DNA of 22,566 nt from an uncultured bacterium (GTDB taxonomy: Bacteria; Bacillota; Limnochordia; DTU080; JAAYLA01), in assembly GCA_937983075.1 (NCBI GenBank), contig CALKAQ010000113.1, positions 1-22,566 of the forward strand. The letters run 5' to 3'. Each line of letters opens with the position of its first letter. Positions within the stretch are counted from its first letter, which is position 1. The position numbers were made by a program, and so were the translations under genes. Below, in pieces: positions 6,797 through 13,931 of the stretch. Under the pieces are notes generated by a model. That model was given only the letters and a program-made list of their open reading frames with translations. It had not been told where the DNA came from and ran no database searches.

Positions 6797-8134
6797 ATGA
6801 AAAAGAAAATCTTTGGCGCAAGCTTGCTGAGCTTGGTGCTCGTGAGCGTGCTCTCGATCGCAGCATTTGCGCAAGTAACCGCTGAACTCAACGGTACCGT
6901 TGAAACCGAGATCAAGGTCATCCAGCATGTAAACGGCGACCGGCCTGACCTGCTGGCTTCGACGGATTTTGAGCTCGGTTTTGGCTTGAACGCCGCCAAT
7001 GGCAACGTTCGTGCCATTTTGAAGTTGGCTGACTCGTTCGGAGGCAGCTTCTCCGACCTTGGCTCCTTTACCGGTACGATCAACCCGGAAATCAAGGAGG
7101 CCTACATCCAGGCCGAAGGTGCTTGGTGGGTCGGCGGGCCTTCCGTTCTCACGACGCTGGGCCGCCACCAGGTCAGCTACAGCGGCTGGGTTGCTCACAA
7201 TGTCGGAGTGAACGGTATTGAAATTTCCGGTCTCGAAGTAGGTGCGCTTACGTTCGACGCCTACGCGGGTTGGGATGAAAACGATCGCCCGGTTGCTTTG
7301 CGGGCCGAAGGTGAAATCGACATCGTCGATTTTGAAGCTGTCCTCGTCAATCGCCGTGCTGTCGTCGGAACCGATCGCGTCTTCGATCTGGCGGTTTCAG
7401 CCGGAGCGGAATTCACCGAAGGTATCATTGTTGGCGGTACCATCGCTCGCGATGGTGAAAGCGAAACGTTGGCCTATGAAGTCGGTGCCGTCTTCGAGAC
7501 GTTGCCAGAAATCTCGATTTACGGCGGCGTTTTCTCGGCGGATACGAACTTCGCACCCCGCTACAACGACAACAACGATCCTGACGTAGACGAAGACGAA
7601 AAGAGCTTTACCGCTGACGAACGCGGTTTCGTGATCGGTGCTTGGACCACCCAACAAGGTGTTGATCTCGGCGCCGCCTTCACCCGGATCAACAAGCACA
7701 GCGACGCCAACTACCAGAAGGACATCTGGTCGGCTGGAGCTGAAACGAACATCGAGGGCTTTGACCTCTCGGTCTATGTCGAGCAGGAGCGCGTAAACAA
7801 CAACGATCCTGAACGCAAGCTCGAACTCGGTGTCGGCTACACGATTCAGGACATTGCCTTGCAGTACACGGCCATCTTGCGCACGAACGAAGCTCTCGAG
7901 AACGTGATCGAGGCTTCCACCACGCAGGAGTTGCCGTACTTGGGCGACGTAGACCTCAAGGGTGAGCTTCGTCTCCAGGGCAGCAACGATCCGCGTGTGT
8001 CGGCCGATGCCGTCTGGAAGGCTCCGAACGGCTTCAATCTCGGTCTGCACTACGCCAACTACGCTAAGGAAGGCGTCCGCGGTACGTTGCCCGACAACGT
8101 CTACCTCACCGCCGGTCTCAAGATCGAGTTCTAA
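6797..8134 (+). CDS. Outer-membrane-type beta-barrel (porin-like) protein, paralogue 2
   Basis: A 445-residue secreted protein. The start MKKKIFGASL opens a signal peptide with likely cleavage after AAFA, before QVTAELNG. The mature chain is a series of amphipathic beta strands with Asp/Asn-rich loops and ends VYLTAGLKIEF, a terminal-Phe barrel signal. It aligns along its length with the protein at 4886-6166, so the pair arose by duplication and then diverged strongly. The ATG at 6797 is chosen because GAGGGGGA stands about six bases upstream and the signal peptide begins there; the frame is open back to 6659 but would bury the signal. It is probably monocistronic, with a long leader from the sigma-H-like promoter and a hairpin terminator at 8190-8228. 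A role as general porin or as a surface-layer-like barrel is inferred. Confidence 0.75.
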   Translation: MKKKIFGASLLSLVLVSVLSIAAFAQVTAELNGTVETEIKVIQHVNGDRPDLLASTDFELGFGLNAANGNVRAILKLADSFGGSFSDLGSFTGTINPEIKEAYIQAEGAWWVGGPSVLTTLGRHQVSYSGWVAHNVGVNGIEISGLEVGALTFDAYAGWDENDRPVALRAEGEIDIVDFEAVLVNRRAVVGTDRVFDLAVSAGAEFTEGIIVGGTIARDGESETLAYEVGAVFETLPEISIYGGVFSADTNFAPRYNDNNDPDVDEDEKSFTADERGFVIGAWTTQQGVDLGAAFTRINKHSDANYQKDIWSAGAETNIEGFDLSVYVEQERVNNNDPERKLELGVGYTIQDIALQYTAILRTNEALENVIEASTTQELPYLGDVDLKGELRLQGSNDPRVSADAVWKAPNGFNLGLHYANYAKEGVRGTLPDNVYLTAGLKIEF

Positions 8135-8189
8135 TAACAACCGAAACAAACCGTGCATCGGCCCCGTTGCAGGGGCTGAGGCGGACTGG

Positions 8190-8228
8190 ACAAGGGGCTG
8201 TCCCAAAGACTTTGGGGCAGCCCCTTGT
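8190..8228 (+). terminator. Long hairpin, probable terminator of barrel gene 2
   Basis: ACAAGGGGCTG (8190-8200) pairs with CAGCCCCTTGT (8218-8228). The stem continues inward through CCCAA/TTGGG around a short AAGAC-like loop, with one T-G wobble between. The downstream T content is low. A smaller hairpin GCCCC/GGGGC lies just before it (8161-8176). Confidence 0.7.
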
Positions 8229-8307
8229 TGCGCTTGTTCTGAAAGTATGAAGAAGGAGATAAGAAAGGGGGTGTGGAAAATTGAGTGCGGCGAGGAGGTG
8301 GTCAGGG

Positions 8308-9414
8308 TTGGCGAGGGTGGTTTTGGAAAATGTCACCAAACGGTTCGGCAAAGTAGTCGCTGTACAACGGGTGAACCTTGAAATTGCTGATCACGAATTT
8401 ATTGTTCTAGTCGGACCGTCGGGCTGTGGTAAAACAACGACGCTGCGAATGATTGCCGGCCTTGAAGACGTGACCGAAGGTTCAATTTATATCGGCGACA
8501 CGTTGGTGAACAACCTGCCGCCGCAAGCTCGTGACATTGCCATGGTGTTTCAAAACTACGCCCTCTACCCTCACCTCAACGTGTATCAAAACATGGCCTT
8601 CGGGTTGAAACTACGCAGAGTAGAACGTTCCGAAATCGACCGCCGTGTGAAAGAGGCAGCTCGCATGCTCGGCATTGAAGATTTGCTCGATCGCAAGCCG
8701 GCGAAGCTGTCGGGCGGTCAGCGTCAGCGCGTGGCTCTTGGAAGGGCGATCGTGCGTGAAGCCAAAGTGTTTTTGATGGATGAACCGCTTTCGAATCTCG
8801 ATGCCAAGCTGCGGGTGCAAATGCGAGCTGAACTTGCCCAGCTGCACCATCGCTTGCAGAACACAACCATTTATGTCACGCACGATCAAACCGAAGCGAT
8901 GACGATGGGCGATCGCATTGTCGTCATGAAAGACGGCGTCATTCAGCAAGTCGGTGCGCCTCTGGAAATTTACAATCGCCCTGCAAATATGTTTGTAGGC
9001 GGGTTCATCGGCAGTCCGCCGATGAATTTTATCCATGGTGTTCTGAAATCAACTAACCATGGATATGAAGTCGATGCCGGGGCGTTTCGGCTGCCGGTTC
9101 CTGCTGAAAAAGCAGCCGCATACACCGCGCTCGGCTCCTATGCCGAGAAGCCGATTGTCATTGGAATACGGCCCGAGGATATTCGCGATGGCCGAGGGGT
9201 CGATGCAAACGATCCGGAGCTTGTATCGGCCGACGTTGAAGTGGTCGAGCCCATGGGCTCTGAAACCATCGTCTATTTTTCGCGTGGAAATCAGCGCTTT
9301 CATGCGAGGCTCGATCCCGTGGTCGATTGCCGCACCGGCACGACGTATCCGGTGCGCTTTAACATGGCCAAAGCACACTTCTTTGACCCCGAAACGGAAG
9401 CTGCACTGCAGTGA
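8308..9414 (+). CDS. msmX: Sugar ABC transporter ATP-binding protein, MsmX/UgpC type
   Basis: A 368-residue ATPase of the CUT1 carbohydrate importers. Walker A is GPSGCGKTT (36-44), the Q-loop region is MVFQNYALYPHLNV, the signature is LSGGQRQRVALGRA, Walker B is VFLMDEPLSNLDA, and the H-loop is VTHDQTEAMT. A TOBE-type regulatory domain fills residues about 240-368 (for example IVIGIRPEDI). The start is the TTG at 8308, because AGGAGGTG (8293-8300) precedes it at ideal spacing and the resulting opening MARVVLENVTKRFGKV matches the family. A TTG at 8281 with AAAGGGGGTG upstream is an alternative nine residues longer. No permease or binding protein lies beside it; MsmX-type ATPases often serve several unlinked sugar importers. 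Confidence 0.9.
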   Translation: MARVVLENVTKRFGKVVAVQRVNLEIADHEFIVLVGPSGCGKTTTLRMIAGLEDVTEGSIYIGDTLVNNLPPQARDIAMVFQNYALYPHLNVYQNMAFGLKLRRVERSEIDRRVKEAARMLGIEDLLDRKPAKLSGGQRQRVALGRAIVREAKVFLMDEPLSNLDAKLRVQMRAELAQLHHRLQNTTIYVTHDQTEAMTMGDRIVVMKDGVIQQVGAPLEIYNRPANMFVGGFIGSPPMNFIHGVLKSTNHGYEVDAGAFRLPVPAEKAAAYTALGSYAEKPIVIGIRPEDIRDGRGVDANDPELVSADVEVVEPMGSETIVYFSRGNQRFHARLDPVVDCRTGTTYPVRFNMAKAHFFDPETEAALQ

Positions 9415-9692
9415 CCAAGGCCGTGTGATCGAATATGATGGCTTGAAGCCAAGGGGGAATACGAGGTCGGTGCCATGTCGCCGCGCGCCGACAACCGAAG
9501 CTTGTACGGCTGCTGACATTTCCAACCTCGTGAAGAAGGGAATGTCGAGTGAAGTGCTGAATATCCAACGGGTTGCTGTTTCGAATTGCGCGCAGTTCGT
9601 CGCGCACACACCATTGGACCAATGGCTTAGCAACTGCAGTTTCCAAGGTTTTTACCCCGTTTTTCGGAGTCTGTAATGAGGAAGGGATTTAC
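9415..9692 (+). other. Intergenic region before the isomerase operon
   Basis: About 280 bases. Short frames exist (for example an ATG at 9542 running to 9676, 44 residues), but none has both a good ribosome site and recognisable content. A 15-base perfect palindrome lies at 9611-9625. No clear sigma-A promoter was found. Confidence 0.4.
9611..9625. repeat. 15-bp palindrome, possible operator
   Basis: CCATTGG-A-CCAATGG is a perfect inverted repeat about 70 bases before the isomerase start. The arms are typical in size for a repressor half-site pair. No regulator for it is visible in the window. Confidence 0.35.
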
Positions 9693-10778
9693 ATGCATAG
9701 AGACGACGTCGATTACCAGCTCCTTGACGATCTTACAAGGATGCGAGAGTTGGACCCCTCGGGCATGCTGGCGGCCATCGAAGCGCTGCCGGAGCAAGTC
9801 CGCAATGCGATCAGTTTGGCTCACGAAGCCGAAATTCCAGGTTTAGGCAGCATCCGCAACGTCGTCGTTCTCGGCATGGGCGGGTCGGCGATTGGCGGAG
9901 ACCTCACTCGGGCGTTGTATGAAACGGAAAGCACCGTGCCGATATTCGTCAATCGCGACTATCAGATTCCCGGATTCGTCGGCCCTGAAACATTGGTTAT
10001 CGCTTCGAGCTATTCGGGCAACACCGAAGAAACGTTGACGGCGTATGAACAAGCGAAAGAGCGCGGTGCCCAAATTGTCGCCTTGACGACCGGAGGCGAA
10101 TTGGCCCGAAGAGCTCAAGCTGTGGGACATCCCATCATCCAAATCCCCAGTGGCCTTTCACCGCGCGCAGCAATTGGTTATTCTTTTTATCCGCTCATTG
10201 TGCTGTTGGTTCGCCTTGGACTCATTAGTGATCAATCCGATGCCTTTGAAGAAAGCATCGCTGTGTTGGAACGCCAGCGTGAGCGGTTTGGCGGCGTGGT
10301 CCCATACAGCGAAAACGAAGCGAAGCAGCTTGCTGTTCGGTTGGTCGACCGTTTTCCGCTCATTTATGGCGGCGGCGGTTGGAAAGGCGTCGTCGCATAT
10401 CGCTGGAAGTGCCAGATCAACGAGAACAGCAAAGCGGTCGCTGTATCGAACGCTTTTCCAGAGCTCAATCACAACGAGACTGTCGGCTGGGAAGCTCCAC
10501 CGTCCCTCACACGCTTGATTTCCGTGATCAACTTGCGGGATAAATCCGATGCGTCTTACATGCAGAAGCGCATCGATGTGACCAAGGAGATCATGGACGG
10601 CCGTGTGGCTGAAATCATTGACCTTTGGGCAGAGGGAAGCTCGCCACTTGCTCGCATGATGTCGCTGATTTATCCGGGCGATTTTGTCAGCCTCTATCTG
10701 GCCCTTCTTTACAAGATCGATCCGACTCCGGTTGCGATGATCGATCGGCTGAAAAAGGCCCTCGCTGGCGCGCAGTAG
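9693..10778 (+). CDS. Bifunctional phosphoglucose/phosphomannose isomerase
   Basis: A 361-residue cytoplasmic enzyme of the SIS-domain PGI/PMI family, first described in archaea and also present in some bacteria. It interconverts glucose-6-phosphate or mannose-6-phosphate with fructose-6-phosphate. The first SIS domain shows GMGGSAIGGD (61-70) and SSYSGNTEET (105-114), which bind the sugar phosphate. Later come the family blocks SGLSPRAAIGYSF and ELNHNETVGWE, the latter holding the expected catalytic Glu/His region. The ATG at 9693 has GAGGAAGGG (9678-9686) upstream; the frame is open to 9573 without a better start. The stop is 13 bases from the antitoxin start, so this gene probably heads the operon to tsaD. 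Confidence 0.88.
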   Translation: MHRDDVDYQLLDDLTRMRELDPSGMLAAIEALPEQVRNAISLAHEAEIPGLGSIRNVVVLGMGGSAIGGDLTRALYETESTVPIFVNRDYQIPGFVGPETLVIASSYSGNTEETLTAYEQAKERGAQIVALTTGGELARRAQAVGHPIIQIPSGLSPRAAIGYSFYPLIVLLVRLGLISDQSDAFEESIAVLERQRERFGGVVPYSENEAKQLAVRLVDRFPLIYGGGGWKGVVAYRWKCQINENSKAVAVSNAFPELNHNETVGWEAPPSLTRLISVINLRDKSDASYMQKRIDVTKEIMDGRVAEIIDLWAEGSSPLARMMSLIYPGDFVSLYLALLYKIDPTPVAMIDRLKKALAGAQ

Positions 10779-10791
10779 GAGTGACACTGAC

Positions 10792-11007
10792 ATGGAACGG
10801 CAGCGGAAGATTGAGCTTGAATTACCCGAAATTGTCGTCCAAGAGCTCGATTCGGTGGCTCGTCGGTACAATATCGACCGCAGCGGATTGATCCGTGAAG
10901 CAACTCGTATGTATTTAACACAGTGGTATCGCGAAGATCTGCGTGAGCAGCTCAAACAAGGCTATGAAGCCATGGGCAGCTTGAACCTTGAATTAGCAGA
11001 ATCTTGA
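10792..11007 (+). CDS. Ribbon-helix-helix antitoxin of a MazEF (NdoAI-NdoA) type module
   Basis: A 71-residue protein. The N-terminal KIELELPEIVVQELDSVA forms the beta-strand/helix start of a MetJ/Arc/CopG fold, and RSGLIREATRMYL is the second helix. The C-terminal segment EQLKQGYEAMGSLNLELAES resembles the toxin-binding tail of Bacillus EndoAI (YdcD), although it is shorter. The start ATG at 10792 is preceded by AGGAGTGAC, which overlaps the end of the isomerase gene. Directly downstream is MazF. Such antitoxins bind their toxin and repress their own operon; here the promoter region would lie inside or before the isomerase gene. Confidence 0.85.
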   Translation: MERQRKIELELPEIVVQELDSVARRYNIDRSGLIREATRMYLTQWYREDLREQLKQGYEAMGSLNLELAES

Positions 11008-11055
11008 TGAGGAGCGTCGTATACACATGTCAATCGTCGGGTGGGTGCATGTCGG

Positions 11056-11400
11056 ATGAAACGAGGTGACATTTACAGGGGGAACCTCAATCCGGTCGTC
11101 GGGTCTGAGCAGGGTGGTACACGCCCCGTCCTGATTATCCAGAACGATATCGGAAACAAGTACAGCCCGACAACGATTGTGGCCGCCATAACCAGTCGTA
11201 TTCGGAAGGCAAAATTGCCGACGCATGTAGAGCTTGTGGGCGAGAAGCATAATATGGATCGCGACTCAGTGATTCTCCTCGAGCAAATTCGTACCATCGA
11301 CAAGCTGCGCCTCAAGGAGAAGGTCGCACAACTTGATGAGGAGACGATGCACCGGGTTAATCAGGCATTGATGATTAGTCTGGGGCTCATCGAACTCTGA
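11056..11400 (+). CDS. ndoA: mRNA interferase toxin, MazF/PemK (NdoA/EndoA) family
   Basis: A 114-residue ribosome-independent endoribonuclease. The text follows Bacillus NdoA closely: MKRGDIYRGNLNPVVGSEQG, TRPVLIIQNDIGN, SPTTIVAAIT and DRDSVILLEQIRTIDK. The Arg in GTRPVL and the Thr in AAIT fall at the catalytic positions of the family. In B. subtilis NdoA cleaves UACAU; the specificity here is unknown. The start at 11056 gives the family N-terminus. The ribosome site is poor (GGTGGG about 15 bases upstream), and a GTG at 11041 would add five residues. The gap to the antitoxin gene is 48 bases, and the next gene follows after 12. Confidence 0.93.
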   Translation: MKRGDIYRGNLNPVVGSEQGGTRPVLIIQNDIGNKYSPTTIVAAITSRIRKAKLPTHVELVGEKHNMDRDSVILLEQIRTIDKLRLKEKVAQLDEETMHRVNQALMISLGLIEL

Positions 11401-11412
11401 GGAGGACCCATA

Positions 11413-12126
11413 ATGCATCCGCTCGTCGGCATGACCTGCACCTTGGACGGTCAGTTTTATCGCTTTGGTGTTCATTACGTTGAAGCGATCGAAAGGGCGG
11501 GTGGTGTCGTCGTCGCACTCCCTCCCGTTGAGCAAGTTGAACGGGTGCTGCAAACAGTGCGCCATTTGGATGCAATTCTTCTCCCCGGTGGCAGCGACAT
11601 AGATCCTCATCATTTCGGTGAGCATGTATTGCCGGAAAACGGTTGGATCGAGCCGGGTCGTGATCGGCTGGAATTGGCCGTCGCCCGGCTCGCTTTAGCT
11701 GAGGGCATTCCGCTGTTGGGCATATGCCGCGGGGCGCAGGTTATGAACGTCGCTGCAGGCGGCGATCTTTATCAAGACATATACAGCCAAACGGCCTCGC
11801 GCATTCAGCACCGACAACAGGCACCGGACTGGTATCCCACGCATCGCATCGAGATCGCTTCAGGCTCGCGGTTGGCGAGCATCCTCAACGTTCCGCACCT
11901 TCGTGTCAATACTTTCCATCATCAAGCCGTTCGCCGCGTCGGAAATCAGCTCCGTGCGGTTGCTCATAGCGATGACGGCCTTGTGGAAGCCGTTGAAGCT
12001 CCTGACCATCCGTTTGCGTTAGGTGTGCAGTGGCATCCGGAAATCATGGCCGCACGTGACGAGATGCAACAAAAAATTTTTGACGCCTTCGTCAGGGCAG
12101 CGACGGAAAGACGGCGCGCTGCTTAG
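11413..12126 (+). CDS. Class I glutamine amidotransferase-like hydrolase (peptidase C26, PuuD-like)
   Basis: A 237-residue cytoplasmic protein of the gamma-glutamyl-gamma-aminobutyrate hydrolase family. The catalytic Cys is in LLGICRGAQVMNVAAGG, and the His-Glu pair is in ALGVQWHPE. The substrate-side blocks LLPGGSDIDPHHFGE and VNTFHHQAV are characteristic. Family members cleave gamma-glutamyl bonds, for example in polyamine breakdown, but no puu-type genes are nearby and the true substrate is open. The start is well supported by AGGAGGA right after the mazF stop. It sits inside the isomerase-tsaD operon. Confidence 0.88.
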   Translation: MHPLVGMTCTLDGQFYRFGVHYVEAIERAGGVVVALPPVEQVERVLQTVRHLDAILLPGGSDIDPHHFGEHVLPENGWIEPGRDRLELAVARLALAEGIPLLGICRGAQVMNVAAGGDLYQDIYSQTASRIQHRQQAPDWYPTHRIEIASGSRLASILNVPHLRVNTFHHQAVRRVGNQLRAVAHSDDGLVEAVEAPDHPFALGVQWHPEIMAARDEMQQKIFDAFVRAATERRRAA

Positions 12127-12157
12127 GCAAGCATTCGACGGGAGGAAAAGCGAGGCA

Positions 12158-12646
12158 TTGCAGTACACATTTACCGACGAAGCGGCAACCCGTCGTTTTG
12201 GACATGCCCTTGCCCGTACGGCACAGCCGGGCGATGTCTTGCTGCTCAGCGGTGATCTCGGTACCGGCAAGACCACTTTGGTAAAAGGCATTGCAGCCGG
12301 TCTGGGCATCGAGCCGGATATGATACGGAGCCCGAGTTTCACGTTGATGCATCCGTACGACGAGGGGCGTCTGCCGCTGGTTCATTTCGATGTGTATCGG
12401 CTGAGCGACCCGGACGAGTTTGAAGCCATTGGCGGTTTGGAGCCGATTCATGCGGGGGACGCGCTGGTTGTTATTGAATGGGGCGAACAGGTAAAATCGA
12501 TTCTCCCTCCCGGATGGCTGCACGTTCACCTCGATTACGACACGACACCAAGCGGACGCCGTGTGCATGTTCAACGAAGCGGTCCCGCCGGCGAGGCTTG
12601 GTATGAACGACTGCGTCAGGCGGTCGAGGAGGAATCGTTCGTATGA
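12158..12646 (+). CDS. tsaE: tRNA t6A biosynthesis ATPase TsaE
   Basis: A 162-residue P-loop protein required with TsaB and TsaD to form N6-threonylcarbamoyladenosine at position 37 of ANN-decoding tRNAs. The Walker A motif is GDLGTGKTT (32-40), followed by the family blocks SPSFTLMHPY, VHFDVYRL and VVIEWGE. The start is the TTG at 12158, which gives the standard N-terminus QYTFTDEAATRRFG. GGAGGAAAA (12141-12149) precedes it, and a closer GAGG at 12152 is also possible. The frame is open back to 12023 inside the previous gene, but that part does not resemble TsaE. The stop overlaps the tsaB start as ATGA, suggesting translational coupling. Confidence 0.93.
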   Translation: MQYTFTDEAATRRFGHALARTAQPGDVLLLSGDLGTGKTTLVKGIAAGLGIEPDMIRSPSFTLMHPYDEGRLPLVHFDVYRLSDPDEFEAIGGLEPIHAGDALVVIEWGEQVKSILPPGWLHVHLDYDTTPSGRRVHVQRSGPAGEAWYERLRQAVEEESFV

Positions 12647-13440
12647 GGGTGTTGGGAATCGATACGCACAGCTCTTTGGGCGGTGCAGCCATTGTTTCCG
12701 ATGCAGGGATTATCGGACAAATTTTGCTCAACGTCGAAGGCGCGCATTCCGAGCATTTGCCTGAAGCCATTCAACGGCTCGTACAAACGGTGCCGAGGGT
12801 AGAAAACCTCGCCCCGTCGGCGAAACTGAAAGCACGCGGCATAGCCGAACCGGCGGAATCTCAGCAAGCGGACGGACCGTCTGAGACGGCTCCGCCCATC
12901 GACGGCATCGCCGTCGCTCAAGGTCCCGGATCCTTTACCGGGCTCCGCATTGGTGTGGTGACCGCCAAAGCGTTGGCTTACGCCTGGAACCTCCCGGTTG
13001 TCGGCGTGAGCACGCTCGAGGCGCTCGCATATCAACTGCACCATGTCGCACCTGTGCAGGCGGCAATGCTCAACGCACGCCGCAATCGGGTTTTTGGCGC
13101 GGTTTATCGTTTCGGGCGTGAAGCTTCGGCTGTCATCAAGCCTGACATCTATCCGCTCGACGAATTTCTGACGGCAGCCAAAGCGCATTTGCAAACGGAT
13201 GACACCATCGTCGCCGGCGGTGACGCAGTGCAGCTTTTTGAGGCGGAAATCGCCGCTGCGTGGGAGGATCGATGGATTCCCGTGTCACCGCTTTGGACGC
13301 GGCTGCACAGTGCGAGCGTCGCTTTGGTGGGCGCTCGCATGTTGGCTGAAGGCAAGCGGGATGATCCGTTCACCCTGACACCAGATTACTTGCGAAAGAC
13401 GGAGGCGGAACGTACTTGGGAGAGCAGATACCGATCGTAA
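12643..13440 (+). CDS. tsaB: tRNA t6A biosynthesis protein TsaB
   Basis: A 265-residue ASKHA-fold protein that dimerises with TsaD and is usually about 230 residues. It opens MRVLGIDTHSSLGGAA and contains the hallmark VAQGPGSFTGLRIG (about 91-104) and PVVGVSTLEALAY. Between about residues 51 and 84 there is a hydrophilic, Pro/Ala/Glu-rich insertion (within VENLAPSAKLKARG to PSETAPP) that ordinary TsaB proteins lack. The end of the gene overlaps the rimI start by 25 bases and the beginning overlaps tsaE by 4. A catalytic role is not expected; TsaB is a scaffold for TsaD. Confidence 0.93.
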   Translation: MRVLGIDTHSSLGGAAIVSDAGIIGQILLNVEGAHSEHLPEAIQRLVQTVPRVENLAPSAKLKARGIAEPAESQQADGPSETAPPIDGIAVAQGPGSFTGLRIGVVTAKALAYAWNLPVVGVSTLEALAYQLHHVAPVQAAMLNARRNRVFGAVYRFGREASAVIKPDIYPLDEFLTAAKAHLQTDDTIVAGGDAVQLFEAEIAAAWEDRWIPVSPLWTRLHSASVALVGARMLAEGKRDDPFTLTPDYLRKTEAERTWESRYRS

Positions 13441-13931
13441 TCGACCCCATGCGGGTGCGAGACATACCGGATGTTTTAAAGATCGAACAGCTTTCCTTTA
13501 CGACGCCGTGGACACGCGGCGCCTTTTTGTCGGAGCTGCTTGTCAACGATTACGCCTACTATATCGTGGCGAAAGTCAATTCGGTGACAGTCGCCTACAT
13601 CGGTGTGTGGATCATCGTAGATGAGGGCCACATCACCAATGTAGCGGTGCATCCGGATTACCGACGTCGAGGCATCGGCAGGCGTCTGCTTTTGGCGGCG
13701 GACGAGCTGGTCAGGGCGCGCGGCGGTCGGCGCATGACGTTGGAAGTGCGGAAAAGCAATGTGATGGCCCAGCGCCTGTATCGAAGTTTAGGCTACGTAC
13801 CGGCCGGCATCCGCAAAGGGTACTATCGGGACAACCGCGAGGATGCCATCGTCATGTGGAAGGAATTAACGGATGAGCAGGCCAACGGAGACACCGCGCC
13901 GAACGGTTCATATCGGGACGAGACGGAGTGA
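13416..13931 (+). CDS. rimI: Ribosomal protein S18 alanine N-acetyltransferase RimI
   Basis: A 171-residue GNAT acetyltransferase. The acetyl-CoA binding motif is VHPDYRRRGIGRRLL, preceded by GHITNVAV; the helix and strand LEVRKSNVMAQRLYRSLGY and GIRKGYYRDNREDAIVMWKEL complete the RimI pattern. The C-terminal 20 residues are a polar tail. The start is TTG at 13416 with GGAGG (13402-13406) at good spacing, overlapping tsaB. An ATG at 13449 lacks a ribosome site. RimI is commonly encoded between tsaB and tsaD in Firmicutes. Whether it acetylates S18 here or has another target is not visible. Confidence 0.9.
   Translation: MGEQIPIVIDPMRVRDIPDVLKIEQLSFTTPWTRGAFLSELLVNDYAYYIVAKVNSVTVAYIGVWIIVDEGHITNVAVHPDYRRRGIGRRLLLAADELVRARGGRRMTLEVRKSNVMAQRLYRSLGYVPAGIRKGYYRDNREDAIVMWKELTDEQANGDTAPNGSYRDETE

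Noticed and set aside
6598..6885. 95-codon frame in the leader of barrel gene 2
   Set aside because: It overlaps the barrel start out of frame, its composition is not protein-like, and its TTG lies too far from the detached Shine-Dalgarno site.
7397..8206. 269-codon open frame on the minus strand across barrel gene 2
   Set aside because: Shadow of the real gene; its 5' part also runs through the terminator hairpin.
9542..9676. 44-codon frame before the isomerase gene
   Set aside because: The ribosome site is only two bases from the ATG, there is no recognisable content, and it ends where the isomerase ribosome site begins.
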